In this document: in pieces, positions 1-8,321 of the stretch
Layout: each line of letters begins with the position of its first letter
Position numbering within the stretch: the first letter of the stretch is position 1
From: Ensifer canadensis
GTDB taxonomy: Bacteria; Pseudomonadota; Alphaproteobacteria; Rhizobiales; Rhizobiaceae
Assembly: GCF_017488845.2 (NCBI RefSeq)
Contig: NZ_CP083371.1
Span: 124,001-188,000 of the forward strand
Direction: 5' to 3'
DNA: 64,000 nucleotides
Made by a program: the position numbers and the translations under genes
The notes under the pieces: model-generated
The model's input: only the letters and a program-made list of their open reading frames with translations
Database searches by the model: none
Told to the model about the DNA's origin: nothing

Positions 1-37
1 GAGCCGCTGTATAAAATAATCAGATGGGAGATGGGCT

Positions 38-964
38 TTGTCGATCAGTCTTCGCCAGCTTCGCTATTTCGTCGCGACGGCAGAACTTGGTCAGATATCC
101 CAGGCGGCGGTCGATCTCTCGATCTCCCAGTCCGCGGTGACCACGGCGATCAAGGAGCTGGAGCGCATCGTCGGCACCAACCTGTTCCTGCGCACGCCAA
201 GCGGCATGGACTTGACGATGGCGGGGCGGCAGTTTCTCTCCCATGCCTACGAGATCCTGAAGAAGGTGGACGAAGCGACCCATCTGAACATCGTCAGCAG
301 CGCCGTCGAGGGTACACTTGCGATCGCCGCCACCTATACCGTCATCGGCTACTTCCTGCCGCAGCATATCGAGCGGCTGCGACGCCTGTTTCCGAAACTC
401 GAGCTGCAGTTGTTCGAACTCAAGCGGGAATCGATCGAGGAGGGCCTGCTCACCAACCGCTACGACATGGCGGTGCTTTTGAGCTCGAACATTCTCAACC
501 CGGCACTGACGACCGAAAAGCTGATGAGCTCGACGCGACGGCTCTGGGTGCCGGCCCAGCATCCGCTACTTCAACGCGACAGCGTCGGTTTTCGCGAGAT
601 CGCCGAGGAGCCCTACATCATGCTGACGGTCGACGAGGCCGCGCATTCGTCGCTGAAATACTGGAGCACGTCGACCTACCAGCCGCGCGTCATCCTCAGG
701 ACCTCGTCGGTGGAGGCGGTGCGCTCGCTGGTCGCCAATGGCCAGGGCGTTGCCATACTCTCCGACATGGTCCATCGCCCCTGGTCGCTCGAGGGCCGGC
801 GCATCGAGACGATCAACGTGCGCGATCCCGTCCCAGCGATGGATGTCGGCCTTGCCTGGCGGCGGGGAGCGGAATTCACGCCGCCGATGCAGGCGCTGCG
901 GTCCTATTTCCAGCAGACGTTTCACATTCCGGGCGTGCGCGACGCGTCGTTTACCACGCCCTGA
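38..964 (+). CDS. LysR-family transcriptional regulator
   Basis: A 308-residue LysR-type regulator. An N-terminal winged HTH (about residues 4-62, with the pattern LRQLRYFV...SQSAVTTAIKELE) is followed by a substrate-binding co-inducer domain. No ATG lies in frame before an upstream stop; the best start is TTG at 38, with GGGAG about 7 bases upstream. It is convergent with the minus-strand catabolic operon, whose last gene ends 24 bases downstream. That position does not prove it regulates the operon; its target may lie left of the window. Confidence 0.85.
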   Translation: MSISLRQLRYFVATAELGQISQAAVDLSISQSAVTTAIKELERIVGTNLFLRTPSGMDLTMAGRQFLSHAYEILKKVDEATHLNIVSSAVEGTLAIAATYTVIGYFLPQHIERLRRLFPKLELQLFELKRESIEEGLLTNRYDMAVLLSSNILNPALTTEKLMSSTRRLWVPAQHPLLQRDSVGFREIAEEPYIMLTVDEAAHSSLKYWSTSTYQPRVILRTSSVEAVRSLVANGQGVAILSDMVHRPWSLEGRRIETINVRDPVPAMDVGLAWRRGAEFTPPMQALRSYFQQTFHIPGVRDASFTTP

Positions 965-988
965 TGCGGAAACATCCTCGGCTGGCGA

Positions 989-1810
989 TCAGTTGCCGAG
1001 GGCCAGTTCCAACGCCCGGCGATGCGCAGCCGCGGCCGCCCGCTTCACCAGATCGGCCAGACTTGGCTCAGCCGTCAGGACCTCGAGCGCGGCGGCGGTC
1101 GTGCCGTTCGGGCTGGTCACCTGCTGGCGCAGCTCTGCCGGCGAAAATGCGCTGGTGCTGGCAAGAGCAGCGGCGCCATTGACCGTCTGCTTTGCCAAGG
1201 CAAGAGCGGTTTCCGGCGGCAGGCCGACGGCAATTCCCGCGTCGGTCAGACACTCGATGAAATGGAAGAGATAGGCCGGCCCTGAACCGGATATCGCCGT
1301 TGCCGCATCGACAAGCCGTTCCTCCGCCAGCCAGTGAACACTGCCGACGGCCGCCAGAAGATCGGTGACAAAACCCGTCTGATTGTCGTCGATGTGAGTG
1401 CTGCCAAAGGCTGCAATCACCCCCATGCCGATCGAGGCCGGCATATTGGGCATGGCGCGCACGATCGCGGCGTTGCCCAGGGTATTCTCGAAGGTCGAGA
1501 TCGGCACGCCGGCGGCGATGCTTACAAACACCGACGTGTCCCTGAACCGGCGGTAGGCGCCAAGCATCGAGCCGACGACCTGCGGCTTGACGGCGATTAT
1601 GACGGCGCGCGGCCGCAAGGCAGCCGGCAAGCCGGCCGCATCATCATAAACCGTTGCGCCACGCGCGGCGGCGCGGTGGCGAAGAGATTCCGCAGGCTCG
1701 ACCACATGAATTTGGGCTGCAGGAATACCGGCCCGATCAAGCCAGCCTTCGAGCAAGGCAAAACCCATGTTGCCGCAGCCGACCAACACGATTTCCTCTG
1801 ACTGTTCCAT
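989..1810 (-). CDS. pyrroline-5-carboxylate reductase-like protein (ProC family)
   Basis: Predicted NAD(P)H-dependent reductase of the ProC family (273 residues, the usual length), which converts pyrroline-5-carboxylate to proline. It has an N-terminal Rossmann motif VGCGNMG (about residues 8-14), the family motif MPNMPASIGMG, and the C-terminal dimerisation and active-site stretch SGSGPAY...EALA-like followed by TSPNGTTAAAL. The start at 1810 has AGAGGCG upstream; an in-frame ATG 18 bases further out is possible. It is the last gene of the importer/CoA-ligase operon, 47 bases after the ligase. A plasmid-borne, operon-embedded ProC paralogue may act on a cyclic imine made by this pathway rather than in housekeeping proline synthesis; that is inference. 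Confidence 0.85.
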   Translation of the reverse strand: MEQSEEIVLVGCGNMGFALLEGWLDRAGIPAAQIHVVEPAESLRHRAAARGATVYDDAAGLPAALRPRAVIIAVKPQVVGSMLGAYRRFRDTSVFVSIAAGVPISTFENTLGNAAIVRAMPNMPASIGMGVIAAFGSTHIDDNQTGFVTDLLAAVGSVHWLAEERLVDAATAISGSGPAYLFHFIECLTDAGIAVGLPPETALALAKQTVNGAAALASTSAFSPAELRQQVTSPNGTTAAALEVLTAEPSLADLVKRAAAAAHRRALELALGN

Positions 1811-1857
1811 CTCGTCGCCTCTCTTCATTCGCCGTGTTCGCCCTAGACACCTCGGTC

Positions 1858-3393
1858 CTACTGTCGGGCCAGCCGATCCCAGCAATTGTCGAGACCGGCG
1901 GGCAGCCGGTGTTTCATGATGCGCTGGCTCGGCGTGCGCTCGAATTCGTCGACGACGGCAATGTAGCGCGGGTTCTGGTAGGGCGCGAGCCGATGGGCCA
2001 GCCATCCTGACAGATCGATCGGATCGATGGCGCTGCCGGGTTTCGGCTTGACGAAGAGCTTGATGTCCTGCTCGCCGACATCGGCGGCAACGCCGATCAT
2101 GGCGCAATCCTCGACCGCTGGGTAGGCGGCGGCAACATGCTCGACCTCCCAGGCGGAGACGTTTTCGCCCTTGCATCGCACACTGTCGGTGAGCCGACCG
2201 TGGAACCAGAGATTGCCGTCGACATCGAAGGAGCCGGAATCGCCAGTATGAAGCGCACCGTTGCGAAGGGTCTTTTCCGTCGCTTCCGGATTGCGCAGAT
2301 ATCCCTTGAACAGTGCGCCCTCAAGCGAGGTGCGCACGACGATCTCGCCCTTGTCGCCTGCCGGCACCGGCTCGCCCTTTTCGTTGAGAATATCGACCGA
2401 GAACCAGGGCATCGGCTGCCCGACGGCGCCGACGACGCCGGTGGCGTTGCAGGTGGTGATGCTGGAGGCCTCCGTCATGCCGTAGCATTCGCGCATTTCG
2501 ACACCGAAGCGTTCCTTGAACTGCGGCCAGACCTCCTTCGGGCAGCCGCCGCCCCAGGCGATGCGCACCGGATGCTTGCGGTCATCTTCGCTTTCCGGCT
2601 GCTTCAGCAGGATCTGCAGAATGCCGCCGAGATAGTGGATATGGGTGGCACCATAGGTGCGCACCTGATCCCAGAAGCGGCTGGCGCTGAACTTGTCGAC
2701 CATGGCGAGCGACAGGTCCTCGATGATCGGCAGTACGATCAATTGGGCGCCACCGATATGATAGAGCGGCTCCCAGACGAAGAAGACGTCGCCCGGCCCT
2801 CCCACCGAAAGCGTGCGCACCGCCTCGCCCGCAAGCCGGATCATGCCGTGGGTCACCAGCACGCCCTTCGGTCGGCCGGTGGTGCCGGAAGTATACATGA
2901 TCGCAAACAGATCGTCGGCCGCAGGCGGCTCCTCATTGAAAGCGACACCACCCGACGACAGAATTGCTTCCAGCGACGCCGGGCCAGCCTGTTCGCCTGC
3001 AAGGATTATCCCGGCAGCGGGCACAGCAGCACCGCTTTCATTGATGGTTTCGGCAAGCTCAGCGTCGCAGATGACGACGCCCGGCTCGCAATGCTCCAGG
3101 ATATAGCGCAGGCCTTCGCCGCGAAGCTGGGCGTTGACCGGGACCCAGACGACACCGGCCCTGGCAAGTCCGAAGAGCACGGCCAGCGACAGGCGCGAAT
3201 TGCGCATCATCACGGCGGCGCGGTCACCGGATTTCAGGCCGCGTTGGCGGAGGTCGGCGGCAAGTGCTGCCGACATCGTATCGAGGGCGGCAAAGGTGAT
3301 CGGCTCGCCATTGAAACGGGCGAACACCTGTTCCGGTTTGCGGGCAGCCTTGGTCGTGAAGCTTCCGAGGAAGCCTTCGAGAGATACGGTCAT
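1858..3393 (-). CDS. AMP-dependent acyl-CoA synthetase/ligase (CaiC-like)
   Basis: Member of the ANL adenylating superfamily (511 residues), expected to activate a carboxylic acid with ATP and join it to CoA. The AMP-binding P-loop YTSGTTGRPKG is at residues 167-177, the A5-type motif ECYGMTEAS follows, then HTGDSG and GRLTDSVRCKGENVS. The overall architecture resembles crotonobetaine/carnitine-CoA ligases. At the C-terminal A10 motif the usual Gly-Lys is replaced by Gln490-Arg491 (PSQRIMKHRL), so the canonical catalytic lysine is an arginine. It lies in one operon with an enoyl-CoA hydratase and a polyamine/opine-type ABC importer, so the substrate is probably the imported compound. Confidence 0.85.
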   Translation of the reverse strand: MTVSLEGFLGSFTTKAARKPEQVFARFNGEPITFAALDTMSAALAADLRQRGLKSGDRAAVMMRNSRLSLAVLFGLARAGVVWVPVNAQLRGEGLRYILEHCEPGVVICDAELAETINESGAAVPAAGIILAGEQAGPASLEAILSSGGVAFNEEPPAADDLFAIMYTSGTTGRPKGVLVTHGMIRLAGEAVRTLSVGGPGDVFFVWEPLYHIGGAQLIVLPIIEDLSLAMVDKFSASRFWDQVRTYGATHIHYLGGILQILLKQPESEDDRKHPVRIAWGGGCPKEVWPQFKERFGVEMRECYGMTEASSITTCNATGVVGAVGQPMPWFSVDILNEKGEPVPAGDKGEIVVRTSLEGALFKGYLRNPEATEKTLRNGALHTGDSGSFDVDGNLWFHGRLTDSVRCKGENVSAWEVEHVAAAYPAVEDCAMIGVAADVGEQDIKLFVKPKPGSAIDPIDLSGWLAHRLAPYQNPRYIAVVDEFERTPSQRIMKHRLPAGLDNCWDRLARQ

Positions 3394-3414
3394 GGGAGGA
3401 TCTCGGATATGGTG

Positions 3415-5181
3415 TCAGGTGGAGCGGCGGAGTTTTTCCGCCGCCAGGAGAAGTGTTGTCACGACGATGAAGACGACGACCGAAACCGCCGCGAGCGTCG
3501 GGTTGAGCTGCAGGATCATGTCATCCCACATCTGCTTCGGCAGGGTCGTCTTGACGCCGCCGCTGACGAAGATCGCCACGGTCAGCTCGTCGAACGAGGT
3601 GATGAAGGCAAAGAGGAACGCTGCCGTCAGGCCGCTCTTGATCAGCGGCACGGTCACGAACCGCAGGGCCTGAACCCGATTTGCCCCAAGGGTTGCCGCA
3701 GCCTGGTCGAGCCGCCAGTCGTAGCTCTTCAGCACAGCGGCAATGGCGACGAAGGCAAAGGGCAGCGCCAGCACCGTGTGACCGATCACCAGGCCAAGGT
3801 CGGTGGCAACAAGTCCCATCTGGGCAAAGAGGTAGAACAGGCCGACGGCAATGACGATACGCGGCACGATCATCGGCGCCAGGAAGAAGGCGAAGATGAT
3901 GCCGCGCCAGCGCGAACGCGAACGGGCAAGCGCCAGCGCCGCAAAGCCACCGATCACCGTTGCAACGATGGCGGTCGCGAAGGCGACGCCGAACGAGCGG
4001 ATGGTGGCCGCGACCCAGAGGTCGGAGGTGAAATAGGTCCGGAACCATTCCAGGCCATATCCCGGCGGCGGGAACTCGAGGAACTGCGAACTGGTAAAGG
4101 CGATCGGCAGGACGACGAGCGTCGGCAGCATCAGGAAGGCGAACAGCAAGACGCTGTAGATGCCGAGCATGCGGCTTGAAACCGCCGCTCCCAACAGCCG
4201 GTGGCTGCCGGACGCAATGGCGCTGCTGATGCTCGCCACCCGATCGAGGATCGCCAGGCCAAGGGCGCGCAGGAAACCGGTTTTGCCGGCCTTGCCGTCG
4301 GACGGCTCGCCCGAAAGGCTGGAGAGCCCGAACACCCGATCGTAAACCCAGCACGTCACCAGTGCCGCCAGCAGCATCATCGCGGCAAGAGCCCCGGCGA
4401 AGGCCCAGTTCAGGATTTCCTGAACCTGGACGATGATCAATTGAGCGAGCATCGTCTGCTGACGCCCACCAAGCAGGGCCGGAACAATGAAGAACCCGAG
4501 CGAGGAGATGAAGGTCAGCAGGCCGGCAGCCGCCGCACCCGGAAGCGAAAGCGGGAAATAGACGAGCCAGAAGCCCTTCGCAGGCGTCGCGCCCAACGTT
4601 GCCGATGCTTGCGTCAGCCGGCGGTCGATGCCGGTCATGACAGGCAGCATGGTGAGGATGGCGAGCGGCACCATGGCATGAACCATGCCGATCATAACGC
4701 CGAGTTCATTGTGCAACAGCTCCAGCGGCTGGCTGAGCACACCTGATCCCAGGCCGATCTGGTTGATGATCCCGGTGCGTCCCAGCACGATGACCCAGGC
4801 AAAGCTCTTGACGAGGTAGCTCGTCCAGAAGGGCACCATCACGAGCAGGATCATCGTGCCGCGCGTCCGATCCGGCAAGCGCGACAACCAGTAGGCCAGG
4901 GGATAGCCGAGAAGCAGAGAGAAGAGCGTCGTCAGTCCGGCGATGCGGAAGGTGATCAACAGAACGCGGAAATAGACGTCGGTCTCGAAGATCCTCGCAT
5001 AGTGGCTGGCGGTCATCGCGCCGGTGTCGGCGTCCTCGAGGCTGAGGCCCATCAGCCTTGCGACGGGAACGAGGAAGAAAATCAGAAGGAAGGCAAGGCC
5101 GGGCGCTGCCAGCCAAAGCGGCCCAAAGCGGAAGCGGTTGGAGCGCACAGAGCGCGGAGTGGAGACAGCCGCCGCGGTCAT
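3415..5181 (-). CDS. fused ABC transporter permease (two PotB/PotC-type units)
   Basis: Inner-membrane permease of 588 residues, about twice the usual 270-300. It has two complete BPD_transp_1 halves. The first spans about residues 20-290, with the EAA-like loop near QASATLGATPAKGFWLVYFPLSLPG. The second spans about residues 330-585, with its EAA loop near QAAATLGANRVQALRFVTVPL. It therefore looks like a natural fusion of PotB-like and PotC-like subunits. Its ATG overlaps the stop of the ATPase gene by 4 bases, which suggests translational coupling. It forms the channel of the importer with the ATPase and binding protein encoded upstream. Confidence 0.92.
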   Translation of the reverse strand: MTAAAVSTPRSVRSNRFRFGPLWLAAPGLAFLLIFFLVPVARLMGLSLEDADTGAMTASHYARIFETDVYFRVLLITFRIAGLTTLFSLLLGYPLAYWLSRLPDRTRGTMILLVMVPFWTSYLVKSFAWVIVLGRTGIINQIGLGSGVLSQPLELLHNELGVMIGMVHAMVPLAILTMLPVMTGIDRRLTQASATLGATPAKGFWLVYFPLSLPGAAAAGLLTFISSLGFFIVPALLGGRQQTMLAQLIIVQVQEILNWAFAGALAAMMLLAALVTCWVYDRVFGLSSLSGEPSDGKAGKTGFLRALGLAILDRVASISSAIASGSHRLLGAAVSSRMLGIYSVLLFAFLMLPTLVVLPIAFTSSQFLEFPPPGYGLEWFRTYFTSDLWVAATIRSFGVAFATAIVATVIGGFAALALARSRSRWRGIIFAFFLAPMIVPRIVIAVGLFYLFAQMGLVATDLGLVIGHTVLALPFAFVAIAAVLKSYDWRLDQAAATLGANRVQALRFVTVPLIKSGLTAAFLFAFITSFDELTVAIFVSGGVKTTLPKQMWDDMILQLNPTLAAVSVVVFIVVTTLLLAAEKLRRST

Positions 5182-6257
5182 GGCGTCACCAACACGGCGG
5201 CTTCCGGCGCCCAGTTCAGCGTGATGTTGTCGCCTATACCAGGCAACGGCTTACCGGGAAGGACACGAACCGTGACCAGCTCACCGACAGAGATGTCGAC
5301 GAGCAGTCGGGTTTCAGAGCCGGCATAGACGACCTCTGCGACGCGACCGCTGATCTCGTTTGCGCCAGTCGAGCCGAGTTCGAGATGCTCCGGCCGCACC
5401 ACCAGCGCCATCTCGGCATTGTTGGAAAGGCCGGTGCCATCGATCCGGAAGCGTCCACTCGGGGTCGAAAGGTGCGCGACACCGCCCGAGCTAAGCTCGA
5501 CGCGGCCGCGGAAGATGTTGGAGATGCCAATGAAATCGGCGGCAAAGGCGGTGCGTGGCCGGGCGTAGATTTCCTGCGGCGGACCGATCTGCTCGACCAT
5601 GGCATGATTCATCAGGCAGATGCGGTCGGAGAGCGCCAGTGCCTCCTCCTGGTCATGCGTCACATAGATGATCGTGGCGCCGGTCTGCCGGTGCAGCCGC
5701 TTGATCTCGAACTGCATATGCTCGCGAAGCTTCTTGTCGAGCGCGCCCAGCGGCTCGTCCATCAGGATGATCGACGGCTGGTAGACGAAGCAGCGGGCAA
5801 GCGCCACGCGCTGCTGCTGCCCGCCGGAAAGTTCGCGCGGGAACCGCCCGGCCAGATGGCCGAGCTGAACCATGTCGAGTGCGCCTTTGACCTGCCTGTC
5901 GATCTCGGCAGTGATCTTGCCGCGCATCTTCAAGGGAAAGCCTATATTCTCGGCGACCGTCAGATGCGGAAACAGGGCGTAGTGCTGGAAAACGAGGCCG
6001 ATGTCGCGCTTGTGTACCGGCGTTTCCGTCTCATTGCTGCCGTCGATGAACAGGCGGCCCTCCGTTGGCAGGACCAGCCCGCTGATCATCTGCAGCAAGG
6101 TGGTCTTGCCGGAGCCCGAAGGCCCGAGAAGCGTCAGGAACTCGCCGGTCTGGACCGCGACGTGCGTGGGCTTGAGAGCAACGGTGGCGCCGTAGCTCTT
6201 GGCCAATCCGTCGACGAGAAGTTTTGGGCGAGTGGCTTGTTCGGGCTTCGCGAGCAT
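5178..6257 (-). CDS. ABC transporter ATP-binding protein (PotA-like)
   Basis: Cytoplasmic ATPase of 359 residues powering the adjacent permease. Walker A GPSGSGKT is at about 45-52, a Q-loop and the signature LSGGQQQR follow, and Walker B ILMDEP and an H-loop (VTHDQEEA) come next. A C-terminal TOBE domain (about 280-355) is typical of the spermidine/putrescine and iron/opine ATPases. The start at 6257 is preceded by AAGGGGAAA; longer readings to 6326 lack a ribosome-binding site and run into the upstream gene. Confidence 0.92.
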   Translation of the reverse strand: MLAKPEQATRPKLLVDGLAKSYGATVALKPTHVAVQTGEFLTLLGPSGSGKTTLLQMISGLVLPTEGRLFIDGSNETETPVHKRDIGLVFQHYALFPHLTVAENIGFPLKMRGKITAEIDRQVKGALDMVQLGHLAGRFPRELSGGQQQRVALARCFVYQPSIILMDEPLGALDKKLREHMQFEIKRLHRQTGATIIYVTHDQEEALALSDRICLMNHAMVEQIGPPQEIYARPRTAFAADFIGISNIFRGRVELSSGGVAHLSTPSGRFRIDGTGLSNNAEMALVVRPEHLELGSTGANEISGRVAEVVYAGSETRLLVDISVGELVTVRVLPGKPLPGIGDNITLNWAPEAAVLVTP

Positions 6258-6268
6258 CAGATTTCCCC

Positions 6269-7345
6269 TTAACCCAGGATCCAGGCGTTGAAGCGCTCGG
6301 TCATTTCGGAACGGTTGGCGCTCCACCAGTCTTCCCGCGCAATGGTCATGACCTTCAGATTTGCCTCGGAGGTGGGCAGGGCGGCAGCGCGTTCTGCCGG
6401 AATATGCTCATAGGCCTTCAGGTTCGTCGGGCCGTAGGCGAGGAACTCGGTAAAGAGCGCCTGCTGCTTCGGATCGGCGCAGAACTTGACGAACTGCCGG
6501 GCGATATCGGCACGCGGCGAGCCCTTCGGAATGCCCCAGCCCTCGATCGAGTAGAGCCCCTGGTTCCAGCCGATCTTGACCGGCGCACCACCGTCGATCA
6601 CCGCCTGGGCCCGGGCGTTCCACAGGGCGATCAGGTCAACTTCGCCGCTCTGGATCAACTGGCTCGACTGGGCGCCGCCTGTCCACCAGACATCGACATG
6701 CGGCTTGATCTTTTCGAGGCTGGCATAGGCGCGCTCGATGTCGAGCGGGTAGAGTTCGGCGATCGGCACGCCATCGGCCAGCAACGCCTGCTCCAGCGTA
6801 TCGATCGGGTTCTTGCGCAGGGCACGCCGCCCCGGGAATTTCTCGACATTCCAGAAATCGGCCCAGGAACTCGGACCGTTGGCCGCGTCGAAGTGGTCGG
6901 TGCGATAGGCCATGATGGTGGAATAGACGTCGACGCCAAGCCATAGCTCGGTCAGGGCGTCGGGCATCAGCCCGGGAACGTCGGCTGCCGGCAGGTTGAT
7001 CGGCTCGAGCAGGTCGCGCTTTTCGAGAATGTCGCGGGCGGAAAGCGTCAGCGTGCAGACGTCCCAGCTATAGGACTGGGTCTCGACCATCGCCCGGAAC
7101 TGGGCGGTCGGTTCGGCGTCGCGGGCAACATTGATAACTTTGATACCGGTCGCCTGTTCGAAGGGATCGTAGAATGCCTTGCGGTAACCGGGGCTGTAGG
7201 GGCCGCCGGGATCGGCGACGGTCAGGGTTTCGGCGGCAAATGCGGACCGCGTGAAGACGGCAGGCGCGGCCAGGGCGACGCCCAGGCCTCCGCCGATTTT
7301 CAACAGGCTGCGGCGGTCAATCAGTATGCGTTTGTTGCTGGTCAT
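6269..7345 (-). CDS. periplasmic substrate-binding protein (PotD-like), Tat-type signal
   Basis: Extracytoplasmic solute receptor of 358 residues in the spermidine/putrescine (type 2 periplasmic-binding) family. The N-terminus carries a twin-arginine signal (DRRSLLK, then a hydrophobic run ending AFAAE at about residue 39). The mature part begins ETLTVADPGGPYSPGYRKAF and shows the usual two-lobe sequence pattern, including WNARAQAVIDGG and GIPKGSPRADIARQFV. It lies 11 bases upstream of the ATPase and 57 bases downstream of the hydratase, in the same operon. The substrate cannot be read from sequence; a quaternary amine, polyamine-like or amino-acid-derived acid would suit the neighbours. Confidence 0.9.
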   Translation of the reverse strand: MTSNKRILIDRRSLLKIGGGLGVALAAPAVFTRSAFAAETLTVADPGGPYSPGYRKAFYDPFEQATGIKVINVARDAEPTAQFRAMVETQSYSWDVCTLTLSARDILEKRDLLEPINLPAADVPGLMPDALTELWLGVDVYSTIMAYRTDHFDAANGPSSWADFWNVEKFPGRRALRKNPIDTLEQALLADGVPIAELYPLDIERAYASLEKIKPHVDVWWTGGAQSSQLIQSGEVDLIALWNARAQAVIDGGAPVKIGWNQGLYSIEGWGIPKGSPRADIARQFVKFCADPKQQALFTEFLAYGPTNLKAYEHIPAERAAALPTSEANLKVMTIAREDWWSANRSEMTERFNAWILG

Positions 7346-7402
7346 TGTTCTACCCTCTTGTTTTGGATTGCGCGCCGCCTCCCATAAGCGACCTGGCCCT
7401 TG

Positions 7403-8173
7403 TCAGGCCTTGCTTGCCGCACGCCGTGCGAGAAACTGTTCCATCATCCGCGCCGGTTCGCCGGAGGCGTAGGCTTCGCGCTGGATGCGAGCGCCGGCTT
7501 CGAGGCAGTCGCGGAAACCAGCCTCTGTCATCTCCCTGAAGCGCTGTTTGTCAAGCCGCATGGCGACCGGCGGCTTGGCGGCGAGTTCGCGGGCAAGCGA
7601 GAGGGCTTCATCCATGACGTGTTCCTGCGGAACGATGCGGTTGATGATGCCGATGGCCTGGCATTCATCCGACTGCATCAGGCGACCGCTGAGCGTCAGG
7701 TCGATGGTGCGGGAAAGACCGATCATCTCGCGCATCATCCACGGGCCTGTGGTGCTGGCGATGCCGGAATTGATTTCCGGCTGCCCCATACGCACGCCCG
7801 GATGAGCGACGCGGAAGTCGCAGAGAAGTGCCACCTGAAACGCAGAACCGGCAGCAACGCCGTTGAGTGCCGCGATCAGCGGCTTCGACAGCGAGCGCAT
7901 CGCATCATAGAGCCGTTCCCATTCGCCCACCCATTCCTGGCCACGGGCACCGTCGAATGTGCGCGTCTCGTTCAGATCCTGGCCTGCGCTGAACGCACGA
8001 TCACCGGCACCGGTCAGGATAATGGCGCGGACCGTCTCGTCTTCTTCGAACGACGTGAAGGCAGCAACCAGCTGCTGGCGCATCGGGCTGTGCCAGGCAT
8101 TGAGGATTTCGGGGCGGTTCAGCGTGATGACGCCGACCTCGCCACGCCGTTCTGTCAGGATGAAGCGGTCCAT
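7403..8173 (-). CDS. enoyl-CoA hydratase/isomerase family protein
   Basis: Crotonase-fold enzyme of 256 residues acting on acyl-CoA thioesters. The oxyanion-hole strand DRAFSAGQDLNE lies near residue 60. The first catalytic glutamate is in GQPEINSG. At the place of the second classical glutamate (the GxxxAxE...LTG segment) the sequence reads RTIDLTLSG, so an aspartate stands there. It is the first gene of the importer/CoA-ligase operon and is transcribed away from the IclR gene. Together with the ligase it implies activation of the imported acid to a CoA ester followed by hydration or isomerisation. Confidence 0.88.
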   Translation of the reverse strand: MDRFILTERRGEVGVITLNRPEILNAWHSPMRQQLVAAFTSFEEDETVRAIILTGAGDRAFSAGQDLNETRTFDGARGQEWVGEWERLYDAMRSLSKPLIAALNGVAAGSAFQVALLCDFRVAHPGVRMGQPEINSGIASTTGPWMMREMIGLSRTIDLTLSGRLMQSDECQAIGIINRIVPQEHVMDEALSLARELAAKPPVAMRLDKQRFREMTEAGFRDCLEAGARIQREAYASGEPARMMEQFLARRAASKA

Positions 8174-8193
8174 GATTTTCTCCGTTGCAATTA

Positions 8194-8220
8194 AACAACT
8201 ATTGCAATGCGATAATTGTT
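8194..8220. promoter_or_regulatory. 27-bp inverted repeat, candidate IclR operator
   Basis: Near-perfect palindrome with half-site AACAAYTATYGCA on each strand around one central base. It sits between the divergent hydratase operon and the iclR-type gene, 21 bases from the hydratase start. Its length, symmetry and placement fit an operator shared by the two promoters; binding by the neighbouring IclR protein is inferred. Confidence 0.6.
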
Positions 8221-8321
8221 ATGTCATAGTGTGATTAGGTTTATTTTAGCTGTCAAGCACCTTTTCCGATGCTTGGCGATTCTGTTATCGATATGTGGGA
8301 AACCGCAGGGAACGGGGATAC

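Noticed and set aside
989..2176. 395-residue version of the ProC-like protein
   Set aside because: The first 120 or so residues overlap the CoA ligase gene and have no ProC similarity; ProC proteins are about 270 residues.
2137..4179. 680-codon plus-strand open frame
   Set aside because: It lies antisense to the CoA-ligase and permease genes, which have clear family motifs; high GC and codon bias create long open antisense frames.
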